From Prevotella sp. (GTDB taxonomy: Bacteria > Bacteroidota > Bacteroidia > Bacteroidales > Bacteroidaceae): 34,571 bases of DNA. Shown here one piece after another: positions 13,777-21,444 of this stretch. Where the stretch lies: NCBI GenBank assembly GCA_017508965.1, contig JAFWQT010000117.1, forward strand, positions 1-34,571, in the 5' to 3' direction. Position 1 is the first letter of the stretch. Every line of letters starts with the position of its first letter. Both the position numbers and the translations under genes were made by a program. The notes under the pieces are model-generated. The model ran no database searches, was not told the DNA's origin, and was given only the letters and a program-made list of their open reading frames with translations.

Positions 13777-14406
13777 ATGCAACAAGCTCCACTCATCGCA
13801 TTAAGACGCCACAGGATGGCCACCGACGGGGAGGGTGTCACCACACTCGTTGCCTTCCATGGATGCCCGCTCGACTGCGCCTTTTGCCTTAATCCCAGCT
13901 GTAAGAGTGCCGATGGCGTTTGGCGCACGGTTACGGCCGAGGAACTTCTGCACGAGGTGATGGTTGACAATCTCTACTTCCAAGCCACAGGGGGCGGCAT
14001 CTGCTTCGGCGGTGGGGAACCTTGTCTGTATGCGGAATTCATCAGCGAATTTGCTTCGCTTATGCCCCGTGAATGGAACATCACTATCGAAACAAGCCTC
14101 AACGTGGACAGGAGTGCGATAGAAAAGATTTTCCCCAAAGTGAACGGATGGATTGTTGACGTGAAAGATATGAACGCCGATATCTATAAACAATACACGG
14201 GAAAGGAAAACAAACGGGTGAAAGAAAACCTGGAATGGCTCATTGCCAACGCCGGCACGAATCCAGACATCCTGATAAGGATTCCCCTGATAGCCGGCTA
14301 CAACACCAGGGCAGACGTTGCCCACAGCAGACGGCTGCTGGAAAGAATGGGGTTCACCCGATTCGACGAATTTGAATATTTAAACACTTCAAGAAATAAC
14401 TTATGA
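13777..14406 (+). CDS. Radical SAM protein, glycyl-radical activase-like
   Basis: 209 residues. The 4Fe-4S/SAM motif is Cys30-x3-Cys34-x2-Cys37 in FHGCPLDCAFCLNP; the GGE motif appears in GICFGGGEPCLY. The opening RHRMATDGEGVTTLVAF and the later IRIPLIAGYNT are typical of the PFL-activase-like group, which makes 5'-deoxyadenosyl radicals to activate a glycyl radical enzyme. No glycyl radical enzyme is in this window, and the ferredoxin insert of many activases is absent, so it may modify something else, possibly its Cys-rich neighbour (inference). Its last codons overlap the GH3 start (ATGA at 14403-14406). Confidence 0.85.
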   Translation: MQQAPLIALRRHRMATDGEGVTTLVAFHGCPLDCAFCLNPSCKSADGVWRTVTAEELLHEVMVDNLYFQATGGGICFGGGEPCLYAEFISEFASLMPREWNITIETSLNVDRSAIEKIFPKVNGWIVDVKDMNADIYKQYTGKENKRVKENLEWLIANAGTNPDILIRIPLIAGYNTRADVAHSRRLLERMGFTRFDEFEYLNTSRNNL

Positions 14407-16757
14407 AAATCAGAACCATTCTACAGAAAATGAAAGTGGCGGCAGCAATTTGCCTGGCAGCCATGATGACGGGATGCACCACGACTCCCGACACCGAACA
14501 ACTGGTTAACGAACTCTACGGCAAGATGTCGCAAGAGGAACGTATCGCACAACTGAGAAGCATGTACATGGACGAGCTGTTCGACAAGCAGGGAAAGCTG
14601 GACACCGCGAAATGCCGGCAGCTGATTCCGAACGGCATAGGACATTTCTCGCAGTTCGCTATGCAGCAGCCCAGAGACCCCAACGTGCTGCGCGACCGGG
14701 TGGCTGCCGTGCAGGACTGGCTGATGAAAAACACACCCAACGGCATACCGGCGCTGTGCCACGAGGAAGTGCTCTCGGGCGTCAACACCAAGGGAAGCAC
14801 CATCTACCCGCAACAGATAGGACAGGCATGTTCGTTCAACACCGAACTGGCGGAACTGAAGACCAAGCAGACGAGCACGGCCATGAGGAAAATGGGCGGC
14901 GTGTTGTCGCTCTCGCCGATGGTGGACGTTTGCCGCACACCGAGCTTCAACCGTCTGGAAGAGTCGTACGGCGAGGACGGCTATCTCTCGGCTGCCATGG
15001 GCACGGCCTTCGTCAAGGGTCTGCAGCAGGGTGACCTGAAGAAGGGCGTGGGTGCCTGTTCGAAGCATTATCTGGGCTACGGCGGAGGTGGCGATGCCGA
15101 CGAAAAGGTGATGATGGAAGAGATACTGATGCCGCACGAGGCCATGATACGACTGGCCGACAGTCATGTGCTGATGCCCGGCTACCATGCCGTCCACGGC
15201 ACCAACTGCGTGGCCAACAGCGAGATACTGCAGGACATACTGCGCGACTATGTGGGATTCGACGGAATGGTGGTGAGCGACTATACGGCCATCGACCAGA
15301 TTCCCGACCTGGAAAGCCCTGTTGAGAAAGCGGCAGCGGCCATCAATGCAGGCTGCGACGTGGACTTCCCTAAGGGTGAAAACTACCAGCATCTGCAGGA
15401 AGCCATCGACAAGGGACTGGTGAAGCCCGAAACGCTGGAAAGAGCCGTGAAGAACGTGCTGCGGCAGAAAGTCCGCATGGGACTGTTCGACAAGAATCCC
15501 TATCTGTACGACAAAGAGACGATTACGCTGGACACCCCGGAGGAACGCCAGACGGCCTACGACATAGCCACACAGTCGGTGGTGCTGCTGGAGAACAACG
15601 GTGTGCTGCCGCTGAAAGACGTGAAGAACATTCTGCTGACTGGACCGAACGCCAATTCTATGTGGGCCATGTGCGGCGACTACTCGTTCCCGGCCATGTC
15701 GTATTTCTGGAAAAGGATTGAAACCGGCCACGACAAGCCCCACGTGGTGGGACTGCTGGAAGGCATGAAGGGACATAAGCCCGAAGGCATGAATATTATG
15801 TACTCGCGCGGCTGCGACTGGACCGAGGATATTGAGACGAAGTATGGAGAAGCCGGCGACGAGCGCGCATGGGAATACTGGATTCTGCACCGTAAGGTGG
15901 ATTCGGGCGAGAAGGCTGACAAGGCAGAGGCCCTGAGCATGGCGCAGCAATGCGACGTGATTGTGGCCGCCGTGGGAGAAAACGTAATGCTCTGCGGTGA
16001 GAACCGCGACCGCAAGGGACTGCGGCTGCCCGGCCGACAGGAGCAATATGTGGAGGAACTGCTGCAGACGGGAAAGCCCGTGGTGCTGGTGGTATTCGGC
16101 GGTCGAGCACAGGTAATCTCGGGCATTGCCGAGCGTTGCGCTGCTGTGATTCAGGCCTGGTATCCGGGCGAGGAAGGCGGTAATGCCGTTGCCGACATTC
16201 TCTACGGCAAAGTGTCGCCATCGGGCAAGCTCTCGGTTAGTTATCCCGAGAAGGAATTGGACGAGCCCATCTGCTACAACTACAGTCTGGAGAAGGATGC
16301 CCGCGTGAAATGGCCTTTCGGCTATGGTCTGAGCTACACCACGTTTGAATACAGCGACCTGAAGGCTGAAGGCGAACCCACCACGGCCAGCGAGGGCGTG
16401 GACATCTCATTTAAGGTAAAGAATACGGGCAAGGTGGCTGCCGATGAGATAGCACAGATTTATCTCTCGCCGACAAATGAGAAGCAGACTATCCGTCCCA
16501 TACAGCTGCAGGGCTTTGCACGCGTGGCTTTGCAGCCGGGCGAAACAAAGACCGTTCGCGTGAAGCTCTACACCGAACAGTTCGGATTCTACAGCAACGA
16601 GGGCAAACGCCAATGGAACGTGCTGCCCGGCACCTACGCGGTGAAGGTAGGCGCTTCGTCGACCGATATCAGGTTAGAGGAAAAGGTCACGCTGAAAGGC
16701 GAGCCCTCTGCAAAGCCGCTGAGGGAGCACTACTTCTCGACGACCACTATAGAATAA
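14403..16757 (+). CDS. Glycoside hydrolase family 3 lipoprotein (beta-glucosidase/xylosidase type)
   Basis: 784 residues. A lipoprotein signal (AAMMTGC, lipid-linked Cys25) places it in the envelope. The N-terminal barrel carries family motifs including LEESYGEDGYL, the Lys-His of ACSKHYLGYG and the nucleophile Asp293 in GMVVSDYTAI. The second domain starts around 390 (TAYDIATQSVVLLENNGVLPL), and a fibronectin-III-like tail closes at about 640-760 (FGYGLSYTTFEYSDL). GH3 enzymes release terminal beta-linked glucose or xylose; substrate cannot be fixed from sequence alone. Coupled to the radical SAM gene by an ATGA overlap, an unexpected pairing. A CE15-like esterase and GH94 phosphorylase elsewhere in the window fit plant-glycan use. 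Confidence 0.92.
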   Translation: MKIRTILQKMKVAAAICLAAMMTGCTTTPDTEQLVNELYGKMSQEERIAQLRSMYMDELFDKQGKLDTAKCRQLIPNGIGHFSQFAMQQPRDPNVLRDRVAAVQDWLMKNTPNGIPALCHEEVLSGVNTKGSTIYPQQIGQACSFNTELAELKTKQTSTAMRKMGGVLSLSPMVDVCRTPSFNRLEESYGEDGYLSAAMGTAFVKGLQQGDLKKGVGACSKHYLGYGGGGDADEKVMMEEILMPHEAMIRLADSHVLMPGYHAVHGTNCVANSEILQDILRDYVGFDGMVVSDYTAIDQIPDLESPVEKAAAAINAGCDVDFPKGENYQHLQEAIDKGLVKPETLERAVKNVLRQKVRMGLFDKNPYLYDKETITLDTPEERQTAYDIATQSVVLLENNGVLPLKDVKNILLTGPNANSMWAMCGDYSFPAMSYFWKRIETGHDKPHVVGLLEGMKGHKPEGMNIMYSRGCDWTEDIETKYGEAGDERAWEYWILHRKVDSGEKADKAEALSMAQQCDVIVAAVGENVMLCGENRDRKGLRLPGRQEQYVEELLQTGKPVVLVVFGGRAQVISGIAERCAAVIQAWYPGEEGGNAVADILYGKVSPSGKLSVSYPEKELDEPICYNYSLEKDARVKWPFGYGLSYTTFEYSDLKAEGEPTTASEGVDISFKVKNTGKVAADEIAQIYLSPTNEKQTIRPIQLQGFARVALQPGETKTVRVKLYTEQFGFYSNEGKRQWNVLPGTYAVKVGASSTDIRLEEKVTLKGEPSAKPLREHYFSTTTIE

Positions 16758-16770
16758 GGATGAAACTATG

Positions 16771-16957
16771 TATCAACCACCCCCAGGAAGGAATAGCAAA
16801 TCGTCGTAACCAACTGTGGTTGGGGAAAATGTAACCAACTCCCCTCCTTAGAAAGGAGGGGCTGGGGGTGGTTGATAAACTGCCTATAAATCAGTTCTTT
16901 AGCCAAAAATAATCAACCCCTCCTAGCCTCCCCTTTCCAAGGGGAGGGATGAGTTAC
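16771..16957. repeat. Cluster of REP-like inverted repeats between convergent genes
   Basis: Three related pieces: TATCAACCACCCCCAG (16771-16786) is the exact inverse of 16862-16877; hairpin CCCCTCCTT-AGA-AAGGAGGGG (16841-16861) with a CTGGGGGTGGTTGAT tail; and a second inverted unit around CCTCCCCTT-TCC-AAGGGGAGG (16927-16947). It lies between the convergent GH3 and TatD-like genes, where it could act as a bidirectional terminator. Confidence 0.75.
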
Positions 16958-16986
16958 TTCATGCAGATACAGTTTCGAAGAAGTTC

Positions 16987-17787
16987 TTAACAGTCGGCTG
17001 AAATGAAGGCTTTTGGGAAAATGCGGGCGGCATTGGCGTTGGTGGCCTGGGCAATCGCCTCGGGCTCCACGCCATAGCTCTCGGCCATCTTCTCGAGTAC
17101 ATATTTCACGTAGGCACTCTCGTTACGCTTGCCGCGCATGGGAACGGGTGCCATGTAGGGGCTGTCGGTCTCGAGCACCACGCGGTCTAACGGGACGGCG
17201 GCGGGAAGAACCTCGGGCAGATGGCTCTTCTTGAATGTGAGCACCCCACCAATGCCCAGCACGAAACGGTCGAACTGCAGCAGTTCGGCGGCTTCCTGCT
17301 CGTTTCCCGTAAAACAATGGAACACGCCACCGGGCAATTCATCGCGGTAGGGTTTCAGCAGGTTAACCATCTCATTCTGTGCCTTCCGACAATGAATCAT
17401 CAGCGGCAGACGCGTCTCGATGCTCCATTTCACCTGCTCTTCGAAGGCAGCCAGCTGCTCGTTCTGATATTCGCGACTCCAGTAGAAGTCGAGTCCCACC
17501 TCGCCGATGGCAATGAATTGACCGCTATCGTTATTGAGCATCGTTTTCATCTCACCGAGCACCGCCGACCAGTCGGCCCTGACTTCCTCGGGATGAAGTC
17601 CTATCATGGGATAGGCAAAGCCCGGAAAGCGGCGGCATACATCGAGCACAGTGGTTACCGACGGAAGATGGATGGCGGGAACAAAGACACGACTGACACC
17701 TGCCTCGCGGGCACGTGCCACCACCTCGAGGAGGTCGTCGAGGAATTCTTCACCGTCTAAATGGGTATGGGTGTCAATGAAGTTCAT
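16987..17787 (-). CDS. TatD family metal-dependent hydrolase
   Basis: 266 residues from ATG 17787 (MNFIDTHTHLDGEEF); the frame continues upstream but through the low-complexity GGGTGTT repeats, so this start is firm. Metal ligands follow the TatD pattern: His7-x-His9, Glu96 in IGEVGLDFYW, His132 in LMIHCRKA, His157 in VFHCFTG, Asp208 in LETDSPYMAP. TatD proteins are cytoplasmic Mg-dependent nucleases or related phosphoesterases acting in DNA repair or RNA turnover. Last gene of tonB - polyprenyl synthase - unknown - tatD-like. Confidence 0.92.
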   Translation of the reverse strand: MNFIDTHTHLDGEEFLDDLLEVVARAREAGVSRVFVPAIHLPSVTTVLDVCRRFPGFAYPMIGLHPEEVRADWSAVLGEMKTMLNNDSGQFIAIGEVGLDFYWSREYQNEQLAAFEEQVKWSIETRLPLMIHCRKAQNEMVNLLKPYRDELPGGVFHCFTGNEQEAAELLQFDRFVLGIGGVLTFKKSHLPEVLPAAVPLDRVVLETDSPYMAPVPMRGKRNESAYVKYVLEKMAESYGVEPEAIAQATNANAARIFPKAFISADC

Positions 17788-17846
17788 TGTTTGGGGTGTT
17801 AGGTGATGGGTGTTGGGTGATGGTGAATACCTGAAGGCACGAAGCA

Positions 17847-18545
17847 TTAAAGTTCGTGGGGCTCGTGGCGGCGATAATAGTAGACTACGCCCAGTTCGCG
17901 ACACTTGTTGAAGCGCACCTCGGGGGGCTCGTTCTCGTAGTGTTTCTCTATCTGGTTCCACAGACTGAGCAGAATGTCGTCGACTTCAGGCCGCAGCTTC
18001 TCAACGGCAGCCTGCGCCTTACGGGTGCGCTCCTGCAAATGTTTCTGCTGCTCGTAGATTTCGCGGAAGATGTCGTAGTGGGTGCTCACCATACCGATAG
18101 AAGGATTATAGACAGGACGTCCGCCGTTCTTGATGCGCTGCTGCTCGCCTTCAGCGATTTTCTGCCCCCACTCAAGCAGGTTTTCCGGTGTGTTCAGCTT
18201 TGGCAGCGTCATCGTGTCGGCAGTAAAGCCATAGAGGGGCAGCACCTGCTTTTTAATCTCGCCACGCTCAACCGACATGAAGAGCACCTGGATGAAATGG
18301 CTGACATACATCAGCGCCGTGCGCTGGTAACGCTCAATCTTCTTTCCGTTACGCACCTGTGTGGCCAGCGTGAGCCGGTATTGCTCGGTGGCCGTCAGCA
18401 ATCGGTCGTAGGCCGGCTGGGCGCGGTTTAGCGTTTGCCAGTCGATGAAACGGTTGCGAACGGTGTAGATGGCGTTGTTTTCGAGCACCGTCTTCAGTGC
18501 TTTCAGCCGTGCGGTGTCTGTCTTTGGTAATCGGCGGTAGGGCAT
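17847..18545 (-). CDS. Conserved-looking protein of unknown function
   Basis: 232 residues, starting 3 bp after the polyprenyl synthase stop, so surely co-transcribed. It is mainly helical with no signal peptide: MPYRRLPKTDTARLKALKTV, then YVSHFIQVLFMSVERGEIKK, a middle TPENLLEWGQKIAEGEQQRI, and a C-terminal SLWNQIEKHYENEPPEVRFN followed by YYYRRHEPHEL. I do not recognise the family. The linker GGRPVYNPSIGMVSTHYDIF looks like a conserved turn. Operon position next to isoprenoid and TatD-like genes gives no firm functional clue. Confidence 0.75.
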   Translation of the reverse strand: MPYRRLPKTDTARLKALKTVLENNAIYTVRNRFIDWQTLNRAQPAYDRLLTATEQYRLTLATQVRNGKKIERYQRTALMYVSHFIQVLFMSVERGEIKKQVLPLYGFTADTMTLPKLNTPENLLEWGQKIAEGEQQRIKNGGRPVYNPSIGMVSTHYDIFREIYEQQKHLQERTRKAQAAVEKLRPEVDDILLSLWNQIEKHYENEPPEVRFNKCRELGVVYYYRRHEPHEL

Positions 18546-18548
18546 CGG

Positions 18549-19523
18549 TCAATAAGTTCTGTGCATCATTTTGTCGGTATAGGCCTTCAGTTCGGCCTTA
18601 CGTTCATCGCTCACGCTGATTGCTGCAAGGTATTTGCGGCTTTCGGCAAAGTAGTATGCTATTTTCTGCTCGGCCAGTTCACGAATGCCAATCTCATTGT
18701 AAAGACGGGTGACGGCAGCTATCTTCTGCTGAGGATCAGCGCACGGGGTGTTAATCCAAAGGCTGAGTTCCTCGCGCTGACTGTCGTTGGCCAGGTTGAA
18801 GGCATTGATAAGCATATAGGTCTTCTTGTTGCAAAGGATGTCGCCGCCAATGGCCTTGCCGAATACGGCAGGGTCGCCATAGACATCGAGATAGTCGTCT
18901 TGCAACTGGAAGGCAAGTCCCACAAGTTCGCCAAACTTATAGAGATTGGCAGCATCCTCGCTGGGGGCATCGGCAAGAATAGCTCCCATCTTGAGGGCAC
19001 AGGCCAGCAGGACACTGGTCTTTAGGCGTATCATCTCGATGTACTCCTCTTCGCGCACGTCGTTACGCTTCTCAAACTCCATGTCGTACTGCTGTCCCTC
19101 GCCTATTTCAAGGGCGGTTTCCGTGAACAGGTCGAGCACGGGCTTAAGCTTTTCAACGGGACACTGGGCCATGCGCTCGTAGGCCAGCACCAGCATGGAG
19201 TCGCCGGAAAGGACGGCGGTGTTGGCATCCCATTTCCGATGAACGGTTGAACGGCCCCGTCGCACGTCGGCATTATCCATCAGGTCGTCGTGCAACAGAG
19301 TATAGTTGTGGTAGGTCTCAAGCGCAATAGCCGAAGGCAAGACCGTCTTGACATCGTCTTTATAGAGACCGTAGGCCAGCATCAGCAGTGTGGGTCTGAT
19401 GCGCTTGCCGCCGATGGAGAGCACATAGCGGATGGGGTCGTAGAGTCCCTGGGGCTTGCGGTCGTAGGGCAAGCGGTCAAGGTAATCGTTGATTGATTCC
19501 AGTATTTCGTCAGCAGTCATCAT
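18549..19523 (-). CDS. Trans-isoprenyl diphosphate synthase (polyprenyl synthetase)
   Basis: 324 residues from ATG 19523 (ATG 19520 is next to it). Both Asp-rich motifs that bind Mg-diphosphate are present: Asp79-Asp80-x2-Asp83 in LLHDDLMDNADVRRG and Asp209-Asp210-x2-Asp213 in QLQDDYLDVYGD. Other family marks are SIGGKRIRP (36-44) and GEGQQYDMEF (141-150). It condenses isopentenyl diphosphate with allylic diphosphates to make farnesyl, geranylgeranyl or longer chains for quinones and lipid carriers; the chain length cannot be decided safely here. Second gene of the tonB-led operon; ispH, another isoprenoid gene, lies 5 kb away. Confidence 0.92.
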   Translation of the reverse strand: MMTADEILESINDYLDRLPYDRKPQGLYDPIRYVLSIGGKRIRPTLLMLAYGLYKDDVKTVLPSAIALETYHNYTLLHDDLMDNADVRRGRSTVHRKWDANTAVLSGDSMLVLAYERMAQCPVEKLKPVLDLFTETALEIGEGQQYDMEFEKRNDVREEEYIEMIRLKTSVLLACALKMGAILADAPSEDAANLYKFGELVGLAFQLQDDYLDVYGDPAVFGKAIGGDILCNKKTYMLINAFNLANDSQREELSLWINTPCADPQQKIAAVTRLYNEIGIRELAEQKIAYYFAESRKYLAAISVSDERKAELKAYTDKMMHRTY

Positions 19524-19579
19524 ATATAATTGAGATTTGAGATTTTTGAAATGATAGTTATGATTACTTATAGCATTAT

Positions 19580-20305
19580 CTACAAGGCGAATACCACGGG
19601 GATGGCAATCATGGTGCTGCACGGCTTTCCCTTGTCTTCGCCGGGTTTCCACTCGGGCATCATGCGAATCACGCGCAAGGCCTCGCGGTCGAGCAGCGGA
19701 TGAACCTTGGTGAGCACCTTCACATCGGAGGTCTTACCGTCGGCATTGATGATAAACGACACCACCACCTTGCCCTGCACCTTCTGCTGGCGGGCAGACT
19801 CGGGATACTTCAGGTTGCGCGTGAGCCACTTCATGAACTCCACCGAACCGCCGGGGAACTCAGGCAGTCGCTCCACCACGCGGAAGTTAAGCGGGTTGTC
19901 CTTATTGTCGACAGCCACCGGCGACAGGGCCTTGGCCTGATCCGCAGAATCCTTCACCGCTCCCTCGCCGTCGAGCTGCGACTCCTGACTTTTCACCAGC
20001 CGCTCGGGTACCTCTTGCAGAGGAGCCTCTTCCACGACATTTATCTTCGCCTTCACCTCAGGGGTCTTAGGCTTCGGCGCCTCGTAGGCTATCATATTAT
20101 CGGCAGGACGGTCGGGTTTGAACTCCATGTCCTGCACAATGCTTTCCAGCAGTTCGGCATCGACTTCATCGTCGCCAAGCGATAACGGAACCATCAGCAC
20201 GAGGGCGAAAAGTCCTCCTGCAATGAGCAGACCGATTAAGAAAAACCAGCCGCGACGGTGTTCGAGGTCGGCACTATATGTTTTTTTCGTTTCCACACTA
20301 AACAC
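19580..20305 (-). CDS. tonB: TonB energy transducer
   Basis: 241 residues with a GTG start at 20305 (another GTG lies three codons in). One membrane segment at about 19-40 (GWFFLIGLLIAGGLFALVLMV), then a proline/lysine-containing linker (YEAPKPKTPEVKAKINVVEE), and a C-terminal TonB domain at about 145-241 (LPEFPGGSVEFMKWLTRNL, YPESARQQKVQGKVVVSFII, MPEWKPGEDKGKP). It carries proton-motive-force energy to outer-membrane receptors such as SusC. Several TonB paralogues are usual in Bacteroidota, so the symbol is generic. Divergent from porQ, with a promoter at 20339-20346. Confidence 0.9.
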   Translation of the reverse strand: MFSVETKKTYSADLEHRRGWFFLIGLLIAGGLFALVLMVPLSLGDDEVDAELLESIVQDMEFKPDRPADNMIAYEAPKPKTPEVKAKINVVEEAPLQEVPERLVKSQESQLDGEGAVKDSADQAKALSPVAVDNKDNPLNFRVVERLPEFPGGSVEFMKWLTRNLKYPESARQQKVQGKVVVSFIINADGKTSDVKVLTKVHPLLDREALRVIRMMPEWKPGEDKGKPCSTMIAIPVVFAL

Positions 20306-20338
20306 GAAAATTTTCCGTTATTCATTCGAATGATTTTG

Positions 20339-20346
20339 CAAAAATA
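20339..20346 (-). promoter_or_regulatory. Promoter -7 box of the tonB operon
   Basis: TATTTTTG on the minus strand, 33 bp before the GTG start. It lies only 23 bp from the divergent porQ box, so the two promoters probably affect one another. Confidence 0.5.
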
Positions 20347-20369
20347 ATGATAGATTTTGAAAAAATCCG

Positions 20370-20377
20370 TATCTTTG
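20370..20377 (+). promoter_or_regulatory. Promoter -7 box of porQ
   Basis: TATCTTTG, a full TAnnTTTG match, 21 bp before ATG 20399. It shows that the upstream in-frame start at 20357 is not used. Confidence 0.55.
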
Positions 20378-20398
20378 CAATTAAATAAAGCAAAAGAG

Positions 20399-21349
20399 AT
20401 GAAAAAAGTGGTGTTTTCGCTTCTCATGACACTGTTTTGCATCGCAGCAGGTGCTCAGGAAAGCCAGACGCAGTATAACTTTCTGCGCCTGCCAGCCAGT
20501 GCGCATGCCGCTGCTTTAGGAGGTGACAATATCACCATCATTGAAGACGACCCCACGCTGACTTTCAATAATCCCGCCCTGCTGGGAAGTGTAAGCGACA
20601 AGACCATCAACCTGAATTTCATGACCTACATGGAAGGGGCCATCACGGGAAGTGCATCGTTCTCGCGCGTCGTCAACGAGAAGGCTTCGTGGGCGGCACT
20701 GGCTCAATATATAGATTATGGCACGATGAAGGAGACTGATGCCAACAACATACAGAACGGCGACTTCTCGGCACGCGACATCGCCCTGAGCGGTGTTTTC
20801 AGCTACACTTTGGCCAAGAATCTCGTGGGCGGCATCACGGCAAAATTCATCACCAGCTATATCGGACAGTACAACTCGATTGCCGTGGGAGTTGACCTTG
20901 GCATCAACTACTATAATCCCGACAACGAATGGAGCCTGTCGGCCGTGGCCAAGAATCTTGGCGGCGAACTGAAAGCCTACGACGAGGAATATGGCAGCAT
21001 GCCGCTGGATGTGCAGTTGGGTGTCAGCAAGCGACTGGCTAACAGTCCTATCCGACTATCGGCTTCGCTCGTCGACCTGAACCACTGGAACTATAAGTTC
21101 ATCAACCACTGGGTAGCCGGCATCGACCTGCTCCTGAGCGAACAGTTCTATCTGGCGGCTGGCTATAACTTCCGACGGGCAAACGAAATGAAAATCGTGG
21201 CAAACGACGAGGAGAAAGGAAGTTCTCATGGTGCGGGTATTTCGCTGGGTGCCGGACTGTTGCTCGATCGTTTCAAGCTGAACGTTACCTACGGGAAATA
21301 CCACGTCAGTTCATCCTCCCTGCTCATCAACCTTTCTTACAGTCTGTAA
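20399..21349 (+). CDS. porQ: PorQ-like type IX secretion outer-membrane protein
   Basis: 316 residues from ATG 20399, with a signal peptide (MKKVVFSLLMTLFCIAAGA, then QESQTQYNFLRL). The early segment LPASAHAAALGGDNITIIED with DPTLTFNNPALL is typical of PorQ/PorV-type barrels, and the remainder alternates as outer-membrane beta strands ending in SLLINLSYSL. PorQ is an accessory outer-membrane protein of the type IX secretion system. In Porphyromonas porQ lies beside cmk, as I recall; here cmk is also near but a CE15-like gene lies between. No other T9SS gene is visible in the window. Confidence 0.83.
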   Translation: MKKVVFSLLMTLFCIAAGAQESQTQYNFLRLPASAHAAALGGDNITIIEDDPTLTFNNPALLGSVSDKTINLNFMTYMEGAITGSASFSRVVNEKASWAALAQYIDYGTMKETDANNIQNGDFSARDIALSGVFSYTLAKNLVGGITAKFITSYIGQYNSIAVGVDLGINYYNPDNEWSLSAVAKNLGGELKAYDEEYGSMPLDVQLGVSKRLANSPIRLSASLVDLNHWNYKFINHWVAGIDLLLSEQFYLAAGYNFRRANEMKIVANDEEKGSSHGAGISLGAGLLLDRFKLNVTYGKYHVSSSSLLINLSYSL

Positions 21350-21381
21350 AAAAGGGAACGAGCCTTTCGTGACCCGCTCCC
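21348..21381 (-). terminator. Intrinsic terminator for the CE15-like gene
   Basis: On the minus strand, a 9-bp stem (21373-21381 with 21354-21362, two G-U pairs) is followed by TTTTTT (21353-21348), ending inside the porQ stop codon. It terminates the convergent CE15-like gene. Confidence 0.65.
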
Positions 21382-21387
21382 CTATAT

Positions 21388-21406
21388 TGGATAGTCGGAC
21401 TATCCA
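21388..21406. terminator. Perfect 19-bp palindrome between porQ and the CE15-like gene
   Basis: TGGATAGTC-G-GACTATCCA, symmetric around one base. With the neighbouring hairpin it forms a double-hairpin region; it may help terminate porQ transcription, though no U-tract follows. Confidence 0.5.
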
Positions 21407-21444
21407 GGAAACAAACAAATATCGTTTATTATCATCCCCCTGCC

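Noticed and set aside
14421..16046. Long open frame antisense to the GH3 gene
   Set aside because: The sense frame has clear GH3 motifs; the antisense frame is His/Leu/Val-rich without motifs and is explained by codon bias.
17788..17961. 58-codon N-terminal extension of the TatD-like protein
   Set aside because: It reads through low-complexity repeats and the preceding gene's end; the conserved MNFIDTHTHLD start is at 17787.
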